Position numbers and translations under genes: made by a program. 64,000 bases of DNA from JAKZVK01 sp965237575 (GTDB lineage: Bacteria; Acidobacteriota; Terriglobia; Bryobacterales; UBA6623): contig CBDEGI010000002.1 of assembly GCA_965237575.1 (NCBI GenBank), positions 744,001 through 808,000 on the forward strand, in the 5' to 3' direction. Below the pieces are notes generated by a model that was not told the origin of the DNA, ran no database searches, and saw only the letters and a program-made list of their open reading frames with translations. Positions 25,787-34,789 of the stretch are shown piece after piece (position 1 is the first letter of the stretch; each line of letters begins with the position of its first letter).

Positions 25787-27505
25787 CTACGGGCTCACCA
25801 ACTGCGAGACCGTACGCTCCCCGGACAAACGCCGCGCCGTCCGCACGAGGTAAAGAAACTCGAAGCGTGGATCGTCGGATTGCGCCGCCGCCGAGCCGTC
25901 CGCTAGTTCGAGCACTTGTTCGTAGTTTGCCTCGGCCTTGTGCGGGGAATCTCGGAGCAACATCCCGAACTCGGCGACCGCCGCGGCGAACCGAAAGTCT
26001 TCCGACGCGCTCGCCATCTCGGCGTCCTCGAACGGCACGGGCCGAGACAACAGTTGACTCTCGGCGGCCTCGGGGTGCTTGTAGCGCACCTTCACGGTGA
26101 GGACTTCTCCACTGCCGCGGGCCTCGGACGTCTCGACGTTCTCCTGGTACTTGAGTTTGTCGACATCCGTCAGGCCGTCGCCGGCGCCCACGGGAACGAC
26201 CTCGTAGAGCGCGGTGACCGTGTGCCCGGCCCCGAGTTCGCCGGCATCTTTCTTGTCGTCGTTGAAATCTTCATCGGCGAGCAACCGGTTCTCATAGCCG
26301 ATGAGGCGGTAGGCCTCGACCGTCGCGGGGTTGAACTCGACTTGCAGCTTGACGTCCTTGGCCACGGTCACCAGAGTCGCGCCGACTTCGTCCACGAGGA
26401 CCTTGCGGGCTTCCAGCAGCGTGTCGATGTAGGCATAGTTGCCGTTGCCGTGGTCGGCGATCTTCTCCATCTTGGAGTCCTTGAGGTTGCCTTCACCGAA
26501 GCCGAGCACGCTCAAGAAGACGCCCGACTCGCGCTCCCGCTCGATCAACCCGATCATCTCGTTGTCACTCGATACGCCGGTGTTGAAGTCGCCGTCGGTT
26601 GCCAGGATGACGCGGTTGTTCGCGTTCTCGATGAAGTTCTCCCGTGCGATTTTGTAGGCCAGGTGAATGCCCGCGCCGCCGGCCGTCGAGCCACCGGCTC
26701 CGAGTTGGTCCAGCGCAGCGTGGATGGCGGTCTTCTCGTAGCCCGGCGTCGAGGGAAGCACGAGCCCGGCCGCGCCGGCATAGACCACGATGGCGACGCG
26801 GTCCCGGGGTCGAAGCTGGTCGACCAGAAGTGCGAACGCCTTCTTGAGAAGCGGCAGCTTGTCGGGCATGTCCATCGAGCCGGACACGTCGACCAGGAAG
26901 ACGAGGTTCGACGCGGGCGCTTCGGAGATCGGAATCGGCTTCGATCGCAATCCGACGCGGACGAGGTGGTGTTGGGGTTGCCACGGGCAGCGCGCCATGC
27001 CGGTGGTGATCGAGAACGGCTGGTCGCCCGGCGGGTCGGGGTAGCGGTAGCGGAAGTAGTTGATCAACTCCTCGATGCGGACAGCGTCCTTGGGCGGCAG
27101 TGTGCCGTCGGTCAGGAAGCGGCGGACGTTGCTGTAGGAGGCGGTGTCGACATCGATCGAGAAGGTGGAGAGCGGATTGGCGCTGACTTGAAGGAACCGG
27201 CTTTCCGAGATGACGCCGTATTCTTCCGTGTTGAAGTCGGCTCCGGCGGGAAAGAACCCGACGTAGCCTTGCGCTTCGATAGCGCGGGTGCGAGCGACCG
27301 CCGGGGCGGCTGGCTCAAAGAGATCGAGCGGACTCGACTGATTCCACATGGAGACGATATCGAATTCGACTTCGACGGCACCCAGGCCCGTAGACTTCTC
27401 GTTCTCGATAGCACGCTGATGCCCATGGATCAGGAGTCCGATACGCAAGGCGACGAGCAAGAGCAAGAGAGCGACTCCTCCCAAAACGGCTTTCTTCAGT
27501 GACAT
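25787..27505 (-). CDS. von Willebrand factor A domain protein (YfbK type)
   Basis: A 572-residue protein with an N-terminal membrane anchor or signal segment (AVLGGVALLLLLVALRIGLL). The segment ESRFLQVSANPLSTFSIDVDTASYSNVRRF is the conserved lead-in of YfbK-like proteins. The vWA domain has the MIDAS motif LVFLVDVSGSMD, followed by VAIVVYAGAAGLVLPSTPG and VILATDGDFNTGVSS. A DUF3520-like C-terminal region follows (FRFAAAVAEFGMLLRDS). Such proteins probably bind metal-dependent ligands at the envelope. No partner ATPase is adjacent. Confidence 0.85.
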   Translation of the reverse strand: MSLKKAVLGGVALLLLLVALRIGLLIHGHQRAIENEKSTGLGAVEVEFDIVSMWNQSSPLDLFEPAAPAVARTRAIEAQGYVGFFPAGADFNTEEYGVISESRFLQVSANPLSTFSIDVDTASYSNVRRFLTDGTLPPKDAVRIEELINYFRYRYPDPPGDQPFSITTGMARCPWQPQHHLVRVGLRSKPIPISEAPASNLVFLVDVSGSMDMPDKLPLLKKAFALLVDQLRPRDRVAIVVYAGAAGLVLPSTPGYEKTAIHAALDQLGAGGSTAGGAGIHLAYKIARENFIENANNRVILATDGDFNTGVSSDNEMIGLIERERESGVFLSVLGFGEGNLKDSKMEKIADHGNGNYAYIDTLLEARKVLVDEVGATLVTVAKDVKLQVEFNPATVEAYRLIGYENRLLADEDFNDDKKDAGELGAGHTVTALYEVVPVGAGDGLTDVDKLKYQENVETSEARGSGEVLTVKVRYKHPEAAESQLLSRPVPFEDAEMASASEDFRFAAAVAEFGMLLRDSPHKAEANYEQVLELADGSAAAQSDDPRFEFLYLVRTARRLSGERTVSQLVSP

Positions 27506-27936
27506 GTTCGTTTTCTCGTTAGGCGAGCGTGAGAAGCATCTGCGCTAGGACCGGAGTTTGAGCGATGTTCCGTGTCCCGCAACTCATAGACACCGCGGCG
27601 GAGTAGTTCGACTCAGCCTGGGGTGCTAACAGTAAGACATTGTGGCGTGGTGTAACGTGGAGCATATCCAAAGGAGTGGTGCGCCACGGGTTCGGTGGGT
27701 GCGGGAAAAGAGCCGAGCACGGCTCGCCACGGGCGTGCTCCACGAGTGCCGCAACTTGTCGGGCAGGCGGGCACGGCATGCCGTGCCCCTACTATTGCGA
27801 ACGGTGCTGCTTCCGACTTTGCTACGGGCGGCTTCGTCGTCGGGCGCCGTTACACTGGCCCCCATCGCCGCTTCGCGGACCTGAGAACCGAGAAATCGGT
27901 TCTCGGCAAGCCTAGTGGCTTACCCCACATGACGAG
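27506..27936. other. Intergenic region with repeats
   Basis: About 430 bp. It contains the palindrome at 27769-27792 and, at about 27875-27935, a degenerate half of the hairpin family found at 54154 and 60228 (GAGAACCGAGAAATCGG, TTCTCGGCAAGCC). No gene is supported. Confidence 0.55.
27769..27792. repeat. Perfect GGGCACGGCATGCCGTGCCC palindrome
   Basis: A perfect 20-bp palindrome followed by CTAC, one of four copies in the window. Confidence 0.75.
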
Positions 27937-28185
27937 TCACCGGTTGTCGGGACCGCTTCTGAGCCGGTCGGCAACATTCTTGAGGCTCTGTGCGACTTGG
28001 GGCGCGGACCACTGCTTGAGGACCGCTTGACGGTTCAACCGCGAGATCTCAGTCCGTACGATGTCGACCTCGCGCGGCGCAATCACGCCGACCTTGACGT
28101 GGCCCCGGCCCACGCGCAGGATGCGCACTTCGACGTCGCCGCCGACCATGAACGACTCGCCTGCTTGCCGCCGAAACACGAGCAT
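27937..28185 (-). CDS. csrA: Carbon storage regulator CsrA
   Basis: An 82-residue RNA-binding regulator. It begins MLVFRRQAGESFMVGGDVEV, then VRILRVGRGHVKVGVIAPRE and VDIVRTEI, the CsrA beta-strand core with the basic residues that bind GGA motifs near ribosome sites. It follows fliW with a 2-bp gap, the conserved arrangement in which FliW sequesters CsrA. The C-terminal tail of about 25 residues is longer than in E. coli CsrA. Confidence 0.93.
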   Translation of the reverse strand: MLVFRRQAGESFMVGGDVEVRILRVGRGHVKVGVIAPREVDIVRTEISRLNRQAVLKQWSAPQVAQSLKNVADRLRSGPDNR

Positions 28186-28187
28186 CG

Positions 28188-28607
28188 CTATCCATTGGAG
28201 AGCGAGAATGCACTTGGGTAGTCGCTCTCATACTGCACAACCTGCTTTGCTAGCCGATTGGCGGGATTGACCACAATTGGCGCCATCAGGTTGCAGGTCG
28301 GCGTCCGTCCGGCCCCGGCCAGCACGAGCACCGCCAGACACACGACGTTCGTTCCGGGTACGGGGTCGTCGTCGATTTCGAGCAGCCGCCGGTCGCGCTC
28401 CTCCAGCTGGACCCGGTAGTCGCCCTTGACCGCCTCGACTGGAATTACCGGAAGACTCAACTGGTCATCTTCAACGCTGTTGAGGAAGAGGATGGGCGCC
28501 AGGTCGGCTTGCGCGGTAATCGTGAAGCGGGTGTAGGCCTCGAAGCCGGGAATTCCCTCAGGGAATCGGATCTCGCTGTTCTCGAGGGAAGAAGGGCTGT
28601 CGGGCAC
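28188..28607 (-). CDS. fliW: Flagellar assembly factor FliW
   Basis: About 139 residues from a GTG at 28607; the frame is open further upstream to 28799, but the extra sequence is not FliW-like and the start is uncertain. The body reads IRFPEGIPGFEAYTRFTI, ILFLNSVEDDQLSLPVIP, LEIDDDPVPGTNVVCLAVLV and TCNLMAPIVVNPANRLAKQV, the FliW fold. FliW binds CsrA and flagellin to time flagellin translation. No flagellar structural genes are in the window. Confidence 0.87.
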   Translation of the reverse strand: MPDSPSSLENSEIRFPEGIPGFEAYTRFTITAQADLAPILFLNSVEDDQLSLPVIPVEAVKGDYRVQLEERDRRLLEIDDDPVPGTNVVCLAVLVLAGAGRTPTCNLMAPIVVNPANRLAKQVVQYESDYPSAFSLSNG

Positions 28608-28863
28608 GGTGAGGAGGGGGCGGCTGGGCCTTGCGGAATCCCTAGAACGTCTATCGACCGGGCGGGGTTGTGCGTTTACCGGTGACGTGCTTGTTCGCGC
28701 ACCTGAGAGCCAAGGAATCGGTTGACGGCACGCCCAACTCCCACGTATGGATACGCAGAGTGAAGTCCTTGCCAAGGATCGACCCAGAGCCTCGCTCATC
28801 CGTGTTGATCGGCGTTCATCTGTGGTTTCATTCGGCGGCAGAGGGCGCTATCCTGAAGTCACT

Positions 28864-30249
28864 ATGGTCGTTTCAACCCAGGCGGTAGCCTCCCAGATCA
28901 CACGACGGTACATCGACAAGACGCCGACGTCGGCCCAGCATCACGAGCGGGCGCTCTCGACTTTCCCGAGCGGCGTGACGCACCACGGGCGCTTCCTCAA
29001 GCCGCATCCGCTCTACATCGACCACGCCTCGGGCTCGCACAAATGGGACGTCGACGGTAACGAGTACGTCGATTACTTCGGCGGCCATGGCGCGCTGATT
29101 CTCGGCCATGCACACCCGGCGGTGGTCGAGGCTGTGACGCGGCAGATCCCGAAGGGGACGCACTTCGGCGCGCAGCACGCGCTGGAACTCGAGTGGGCCG
29201 AGTTGATCAAAGAGATGGTGCCGAGCGCGGAGAAGCTGCGCTTTGTGTCATCGGGAACCGAGGCTACGCATCTGGCGCTGCGGTTGGCGCGCGCGCACAC
29301 CGGCAAGACGAAGCTGGTTCGGTTCGGCACGCACTTCCACGGCTGGCACGATTATGTGGCGTTCAGCGCGCCCGCCCCGGAGGTGAACGAGCCGGCGGGC
29401 ATACCCGGCTCGGTCGTGGGCGAAGTCATCCCGGTGGCCCCCAATGACCTCGATACCGTGCGATCGATCTTCGAGTCGCGGGACGACGTGGCGGCGGTGA
29501 TCCTCGAACCCACCGGCGCCGGCTTTGGCCACATCCCGACGAGCAGTGAAGTCCTCAAGCAGCTTCGCGAGCTTGCCGGCAAGCACGGAGTCGTACTGAT
29601 CTTCGACGAAGTCGTGACCGGCTTTCGCGTGTCGCTTGGCGGGGCGCAGGAGTATTACGGCGTCACGCCCGACTTGACGACTCTTGCAAAGATCGTGGCC
29701 GGCGGCTATCCCGGGGCGGCGGTGGTGGGGCGCGCGGACATTCTCGGCATCATGGACTGGATCGAGAACGACAGCGGTATCGAGCAACCCGTGCTGCCGC
29801 ACCAAGGCACGTTCAACGGCTATCCGGTCGCAGCCGTGGCCGGGATCACGACGTTGAAGTTGCTCCAATCGGAAGACCACATCGGCCGCGCCAACCGCAC
29901 GGCAGCGGCGATCCGCGACGGCATGAACGAGATCATCGCGCGGCTGGGCGCGCCGTGGTGCGCGTACGGCGAGTTCTCGGGCTTGCATGTTTTCACGAAC
30001 CCCGATCGCGAGACGGTGTCGCGCGAACGCATCCTCGACGGGACGATCCACTGGCAGAAGCTGGCCAAGGGGACGCCCCCGGAACTGGGACACAAAGTTC
30101 GCAAAGGGATGATCGTCGGTGGCGTGGACGTCACGGGCTGGCCGGGCGGCGTGGTGTCGGGCGTACACACCGAAAGCGATGTCGAGATCACGCTGAAGGC
30201 GTTCGAGCAGACCCTCAAGATGTTGGCGGACGAGGGGGATCTCGACTGA
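28864..30249 (+). CDS. Class III aminotransferase, glutamate-1-semialdehyde aminomutase-like
   Basis: A 461-residue PLP enzyme starting at the ATG at 28864. Motifs: SGSHKWDVDGNEYVDYFGG, GALILGHAHPAVVEAV, RFVSSGTEATHLALRLARA, FHGWHDYVAFS, VILEPTGAGFGHIPTS, VVLIFDEVVTGFRVSLGG and the PLP-lysine segment DLTTLAKIVAGGYPGAAVVG. Overall it resembles GSA 2,1-aminomutase (HemL). However, related acidobacterial and marine enzymes of this group act on other substrates, and the N-terminal ALSTFPSGVTHHGRFLKPHP is not classical HemL. hemH lies in the same window but is not linked. Confidence 0.8.
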   Translation: MVVSTQAVASQITRRYIDKTPTSAQHHERALSTFPSGVTHHGRFLKPHPLYIDHASGSHKWDVDGNEYVDYFGGHGALILGHAHPAVVEAVTRQIPKGTHFGAQHALELEWAELIKEMVPSAEKLRFVSSGTEATHLALRLARAHTGKTKLVRFGTHFHGWHDYVAFSAPAPEVNEPAGIPGSVVGEVIPVAPNDLDTVRSIFESRDDVAAVILEPTGAGFGHIPTSSEVLKQLRELAGKHGVVLIFDEVVTGFRVSLGGAQEYYGVTPDLTTLAKIVAGGYPGAAVVGRADILGIMDWIENDSGIEQPVLPHQGTFNGYPVAAVAGITTLKLLQSEDHIGRANRTAAAIRDGMNEIIARLGAPWCAYGEFSGLHVFTNPDRETVSRERILDGTIHWQKLAKGTPPELGHKVRKGMIVGGVDVTGWPGGVVSGVHTESDVEITLKAFEQTLKMLADEGDLD

Positions 30250-30486
30250 GCCGGGAGTGTGGGAGTCGCCACCTCCCACGGAAATCCTACCGAGTGCCTG
30301 TGAGCGGGCAGACCCCCCGGCGGCCTGTGTTCGATACACGAACGGGGCATCGCAGCCGGCACCGGCGGCCCTGGCTCGATTTCCTCATCCCGCCGCAACA
30401 CCGGCCGTTCGTGTTTCTTCGACCCACCCGAGAGCAACCAATGCCGGGTCCGTTACGCACGGGGCCGCAATAGAAAGGTCGCCAAC

Positions 30487-31650
30487 TTGAAGATCACGGA
30501 CATCCGAGAGGCCGTCGTCCCAATCAGCTCCGAGATCAGCAACGCCTATATCTCCTTTGCCGAGATGACCGTCTCGGCCGTGGCGATTCACACCGACATT
30601 GTGAGCGACGGCAAGCCGATGATCGGGTTCGGGTTCAACTCCAACGGCCGTTACGCGCCCGCCGGCATTCTGCGGGACCGTTGCATCCCGCGGCTGATGA
30701 AGGCCGATCCGAGCGACCTGCTCACCGACGCCGGCGACAATGTCGACCCGTTCAAAGCCCGGCGCGTAATGATGGCGAACGAAAAGCCCGGCGGCCATGG
30801 GGAGCGAACGGTCGCGGTCGCCGTGATCGACATGGCGCTGTGGGACCTCGCCGCCAAGATCGAGAGCAAGCCGCTCTACCGCCTGCTCGCCGACCGTTAC
30901 CGCGGCGGCCAGGCCGACAGCAAGGTCTATGTCTACGCCGCGGGCGGCTACTACTATCCCGGCAAGGAGATCGGCGGCCTCGAGGACGAGATGCGCGGCT
31001 ATCTCGACATGGGCTACACGACGCTCAAGATGAAAATCGGCGGCGCGCTCCTGGCCGATGACCTCAAGCGCATCGAGGCGGTTTTGAAGCTTGTGCCTCC
31101 CGGTGGCGAGTTGGCGGTTGACGCCAACGGGCGCTTCGATCTCGAGACGGCGGTCGAGTATGCCGAGGCGCTCGGGCCCTACAACCTCAAGTGGTACGAA
31201 GAGCCCGGCGACCCGCTCGATTTCAAGCTGAACAAAGAAGTTGCGTCTGTGTCAGCGACGCCGATTGCCACGGGTGAGAACCTCTTCTCGACGCAGGACG
31301 CGCGCAACCTGATCCGCTACGGCGGCATGGTTCCTGAGCGGGACTACTTGCAGTTCGATCCGGCGCTCAGCTACGGCCTGGTCGAGTATCTGCGAACGAT
31401 CGAGATGGTCGAGGAGGCAGGCTGGTCGCGGACGCGCTGTGTGCCGCACGGCGGACATCAGTTCGCGCTGCATATGTCGGCCGGGCTGGGGTTGGGCGGC
31501 AATGAATCGTACCCCGGCATTTTCGAACCGTTCGGCGGCTTCGCCGACGGCGTGCCCGTCGAGGCCGGCATGGTAGGCATCCCGGACGTGCCGGGTATCG
31601 GAATGGAAACCAAGGCGGAGCTGATGAAGATCTACGCCAAGCTCATGTAG
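30487..31650 (+). CDS. Enolase-superfamily dehydratase, D(-)-tartrate dehydratase-like
   Basis: A 387-residue protein of the mandelate racemase group. Catalytic features are visible in order: the KMK motif in GYTTLKMKIGG, metal ligands in LAVDANGRFDLE and KWYEEPGDPLD, then IATGENLF, and the HGGHQ segment with the general base His. The sequence closely follows the characterised Bradyrhizobium D-tartrate dehydratase pattern (GFGFNSNGRYA, NEKPGGHGER, YAAGGYYYPGKE, GLGLGGNESYP). It would dehydrate a tartrate-like acid sugar to a keto acid. Rated from remembered similarity. Confidence 0.83.
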   Translation: MKITDIREAVVPISSEISNAYISFAEMTVSAVAIHTDIVSDGKPMIGFGFNSNGRYAPAGILRDRCIPRLMKADPSDLLTDAGDNVDPFKARRVMMANEKPGGHGERTVAVAVIDMALWDLAAKIESKPLYRLLADRYRGGQADSKVYVYAAGGYYYPGKEIGGLEDEMRGYLDMGYTTLKMKIGGALLADDLKRIEAVLKLVPPGGELAVDANGRFDLETAVEYAEALGPYNLKWYEEPGDPLDFKLNKEVASVSATPIATGENLFSTQDARNLIRYGGMVPERDYLQFDPALSYGLVEYLRTIEMVEEAGWSRTRCVPHGGHQFALHMSAGLGLGGNESYPGIFEPFGGFADGVPVEAGMVGIPDVPGIGMETKAELMKIYAKLM

Positions 31651-32160
31651 GGACGGATCTCGTACCGGGTCTCCGTCTCGATTCCCTCCAGACCAGCTAT
31701 CCAGCCATCCGATACAACTGAACCTCGGCGATCGCCCTCTCCGTGATGTCGAGCGAGCTACCCGTCGGCACTACGCTGAGGGCGAGGCCGACTGTAGGGG
31801 CCGGCCCCCGTGCCGGCCCGCGTGGCGGGTGACCATCCTGTCCTTGAACCGGACGCGGCGGTGGCGGTCGAAATCGGCAGCGGGCGGGCGCTGGGGCCCG
31901 CCCCTACGGTTTGTTGGTCAGAAAAGCGGGCTAGGTCCACCTTACCGCTGAGAGCGCTCTCAGCGGCGTCTGGGCCCATTTTTGAAACGCTCTAACCTCA
32001 ACTCCGCTGCGGGCCAGATCAAGGCCTGGGCACGTTCCAGGCGAGCGGAGCGGTCCAGCCCGACTCCGAGCATGGGTTCTCGACGACCGACCGCACTGTG
32101 TCGCCTTTCGCCTAAAAACTGCGACAGACTGCCCCCAAGGGCGGTGCTACATTGGGTTAG
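31651..32160. other. Intergenic region with inverted-repeat arm and palindrome
   Basis: It holds the left 139-bp inverted-repeat arm (31792-31930) and a perfect 22-bp palindrome at 31945-31966 (CCGCTGAGAGC and complement). No gene is supported before the GTG at 32161. Confidence 0.5.
31792..31930. repeat. Left arm of 139-bp inverted repeat pair
   Basis: The 139 bp here are the reverse complement of 35351-35489 with about three mismatches. Each arm itself has GTAGGGGC...GCCCCTAC ends. The arms enclose a split gene, an ISKra4-type IS and a tyrosine recombinase. Confidence 0.88.
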
Positions 32161-32263
32161 GTGGTCCTTACTTTGGAGCTGACGGGCCTCATCGGACCGG
32201 TGATTGGTGCGGCTGGTCTCGCGTTTGGAGTCTATCAATGGGTGCGCGACATAAAAGTGCCGC

Positions 32264-33571
32264 TCATCCGGCCTGGGTGCGGGATTCCCAGTAGTCTTCG
32301 AAGCGGCCGCTGAGGCGGGCGCAGCGTAGCGCCAGGATGGCGTTCGCGCCGCGTACCGTCCAGAACATGCCCGAGCGCTTCAGACGTTGCGCCACTACCG
32401 TCTTGCATCCCGCCTCGATCACCCCTGAACCGATGAACAATCCCTGCTTGCGAAAGTGCGGATAGCGCATCCGCTCGGCGTTGTGTTCGAAGTACTCCGC
32501 TTCGCTCGCCAGTCGACGAGCCAGATCCGGCTGCGGGGCCACCACACCTCGTAGGGCCGCCACCAACTTCTTGATCTGACCCTGATCGAGTTGGCGGAGC
32601 CGTTGCTGGGTCCAGCGCCGCCGGCTGGGCTCGTCGTCGAGCCCCAGTTGCGCCGCCAACTCCCACAAGTGCTGGCGCGCATGATAGAGGTCCACGATTT
32701 CGATCGCGCCCGCGAAGTATTGATGCGAGAGGTTCCAGATCCAGGCGGCTCCGTCGCCGATTACCACCTTCTTGTTCGCCCGCCCCCAGCCGCGCTCCCA
32801 CGCCTGCTGCCAGAGGCGTCGCCCAAACGCCTCGGCGCCCTCGATCGCTCCCGTATAGCTCGTCGACCCTTCCTCACGCACGGGTCGGTCGCCTGGCTTG
32901 CCCTCGGCTTGCGTGAACACACAGCCGAGCTTGACCTCCCGCGTGCGGGCGCGCTCGCGGTCCTTTTTGCCGGCTCGTCCCGCCGTCTCGGCCGCCACCA
33001 TCGGCACCCCGGTGCCGTCCATCTCGATGTAGAGAACCGGAATGTCGGCCCCGGCCACCGCGGGCAGCGGCAGTTGCACCGCCCGTTGGATCTGTTGTTG
33101 TTCGCGGGCGGCGAGGTCGGCCCCGATCGCCTCGGCGCCGCGCTCGATGGCTTTGGTGGTAACGTCCAAACCGGCTAACACCCGCAGTTGCTCGCGACTG
33201 CTTTCAAACGACGACTCGCTGCCCACCAGCGCCATCATGCAGCGCACGCCGGGAGAGTAGTGCGTGTTGTCGACATCGAGTTCGCGGTCAAAGGGGAACT
33301 GTCCCTGATGGCACGCCGGGCAGAGGTAGTAGGGCCGTTCGATCGCGACCGCGCCGAGCACACTCACCACGGTCTTGGGCCGCCGACCGCGGTGACGGGT
33401 GCGACGGCCGCAGCGACAGGATGGCTCAGGCGCGGCGTCGGCGGGCGCCTCCAACAGTTGCTCGAGCAACTTCGCGCCGGCTCGGTGCAGTGCCGCACGG
33501 GTGGCCGTCTCCAGCGCTTCCAGGTCCCAGTGCTGCTGCTTGCGCCGGGCGGCGAAGATCAGAGTCAGCAA
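32264..33571 (-). CDS. ISKra4-family transposase
   Basis: A 435-residue transposase. The N-terminal part carries a Cys-rich stretch (SCRCGRRTRHRGRRPKTVVS and YLCPACHQGQFPFDREL). The catalytic core includes IPVLYIEMDGTGVPM (first Asp), KKVVIGDGAAWIWN (second Asp), IEIVDLYHARQHLWELA and the C-terminal GSGVIEAGCKTVVAQRLK with the Glu, typical of ISKra4/ISAzba1-like enzymes. It overlaps the upstream accessory frame by 7 bp and may be made by frameshift or coupling. Stop at 32264 is 24 bp from the IS end. Confidence 0.92.
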   Translation of the reverse strand: MLTLIFAARRKQQHWDLEALETATRAALHRAGAKLLEQLLEAPADAAPEPSCRCGRRTRHRGRRPKTVVSVLGAVAIERPYYLCPACHQGQFPFDRELDVDNTHYSPGVRCMMALVGSESSFESSREQLRVLAGLDVTTKAIERGAEAIGADLAAREQQQIQRAVQLPLPAVAGADIPVLYIEMDGTGVPMVAAETAGRAGKKDRERARTREVKLGCVFTQAEGKPGDRPVREEGSTSYTGAIEGAEAFGRRLWQQAWERGWGRANKKVVIGDGAAWIWNLSHQYFAGAIEIVDLYHARQHLWELAAQLGLDDEPSRRRWTQQRLRQLDQGQIKKLVAALRGVVAPQPDLARRLASEAEYFEHNAERMRYPHFRKQGLFIGSGVIEAGCKTVVAQRLKRSGMFWTVRGANAILALRCARLSGRFEDYWESRTQAG

Positions 33572-33993
33572 CTGTTCGACTTCTTGGGCGACTTCTTGTT
33601 GGATCGCCGCGGCCGTTTTTTTTCCTGCGGCGTCACAGACGCTGCCGACTCGGACTCTTGCTCAACGGGCCGCAAGCGGCAGATCTTCTCGTTGACTTCG
33701 ATGAGTTCTCGGCTTAGCTGCTGGAAGCGCCGAAAGGCGGTGATCTCCCGCTGAGTCTTACGGCGAGCCGCCGGGTCGGAGAGGCTCTGGGTGACGGTCT
33801 TGCCGCGGGATTTGTAGGTCAACCGCCAGTGCGGGCCATGGCCGGGATGACCGCGCTGACGACAGCGGCAGGTGGGTTTGCCGCAAGGGCCTTGAGTGGT
33901 GGTGACGGAGCCTTGGCGAAAATCACCCAAGGCAAGCATCTGCTGGAAGATCGCGTGGCGACGGTACTCCAAGGCGGGCAGGGAATCGGGCAT
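33565..33993 (-). CDS. ISKra4 accessory protein (DUF6788-like)
   Basis: A 142-residue basic protein. It has a Cys cluster (GPCGKPTCRCRQRGHPGHGP) then HWRLTYKSRGKTVTQSLS and a Lys/Arg-rich C-terminal tail. This small protein regularly precedes ISKra4-type transposases and may help bind IS ends. Its overlap with the transposase frame suggests coupled or frameshifted translation. Confidence 0.8.
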   Translation of the reverse strand: MPDSLPALEYRRHAIFQQMLALGDFRQGSVTTTQGPCGKPTCRCRQRGHPGHGPHWRLTYKSRGKTVTQSLSDPAARRKTQREITAFRRFQQLSRELIEVNEKICRLRPVEQESESAASVTPQEKKRPRRSNKKSPKKSNSC

Positions 33994-34010
33994 GGGACAC
34001 CTCCTTCTTA

Positions 34011-34035
34011 TCCTAGCGTATTATATACGCTAGGA
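34011..34035. promoter_or_regulatory. Perfect hairpin upstream of the IS genes
   Basis: TCCTAGCGTAT and its complement flank a 3-base loop (TAT). It sits 17 bp upstream of the accessory gene start and may be an operator, or part of the transposase binding site. Confidence 0.6.
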
Positions 34036-34789
34036 CACCGCACCCCAGACCGTACCCCAACCACTTGGCACTTTCATGTCGCGCACCCTCTATCAATGGC
34101 TGGAAAGGAAACGAGTCAAGTTGCATCTGACACCAAAGCCCGCAACCGGATTGGGTGAGGGAGTTCTGATTCACAGGGACGCGGATGCCGGGCTGCTTGT
34201 GAATCTACCGTGTATCGAAGTAGTCAACCTCAGTACGTTCCCGGTCACTATCGAGGAGGTCGGCTACACCTTGCGTCGACGAAAAGAGCAAGTCATAGTG
34301 CCGGAACCGTGGCTCCTGGACGAAAAGCCATGGCCAAGGCGCCTCGACCCGCGGGAGTCCGTTTGTGCCTTTATACCGCCGGACAAGGCTTTCCTCTCAC
34401 CGGGTAGAAAAAAAATTCCCGTCGAGGTGTTGACGCACCTGCATAGGGCGTTCGCTAGGACAAGCTGCGGCAAAATTCGATACGGCAGGGGGGCGGCGTT
34501 GCGTGAGTTCAAACAAGTTCTCGGTCGAGCAGTCCAACGTTGAAATGCATCACCTGAACCAAGTATTGGCCCCGCCACCATATCTACCCTAGAGGCGCGC
34601 CGTATCCCTGTCGCCTTCCCCCCATTATTGCGACCGTGCCACAGCCAGCCCTTCCCCAAGTTGTTGATTCTCTCGACTGCACCTCTGCAGGATTGCGACA
34701 GGATGTTGCGACTGTAGAGAACTCACGACCGTCGTAGAGAATCTTCGAACCGCGGCTCCCCTAACGGCGCTTTGGTACGTCTAACCTGC

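Larger units (their letters stand above)
32240..34088 (-). mobile_element. ISKra4-family insertion sequence, apparently intact
   Basis: 1849 bp bounded by imperfect 22-bp inverted repeats (each begins GGGTGCGCGACAT and ends AAAGTGCC with one mismatch between). A 9-bp target duplication TCTATCAAT lies at 32231-32239 and 34089-34097. It holds two leftward genes, an accessory frame and a transposase. Near the right end is the perfect hairpin 34011-34035. Confidence 0.93.
32161..34543 (+). pseudogene. Small membrane-anchored hypothetical protein split by ISKra4-type IS
   Basis: Joining 32161-32239 to 34098-34543 (removing the IS and one 9-bp target copy) gives an open frame of 174 residues. It starts at a GTG with a single membrane helix (LIGPVIGAAGLAFGVYQW) followed by a soluble part LERKRVKLHLTPKPATGLG and CIEVVNLSTFPVTIEEVGYT. 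The N-terminal plan (one helix, YQW, basic stretch) resembles small hypothetical proteins of prophage or defence islands, but I do not recognise the family. The interruption removes the helix, so the protein is probably inactive. Before insertion it was followed by the recombinase at 34790. Confidence 0.8.

Noticed and set aside
25916..27502. Long open frame opposite the vWA gene (528 codons)
   Set aside because: It is the antisense shadow of a well-supported gene in G+C-rich DNA; its translation has no domain pattern.
29248..30339. Long leftward frame opposite the aminotransferase gene
   Set aside because: The plus-strand gene has all class III motifs; this is a shadow frame.
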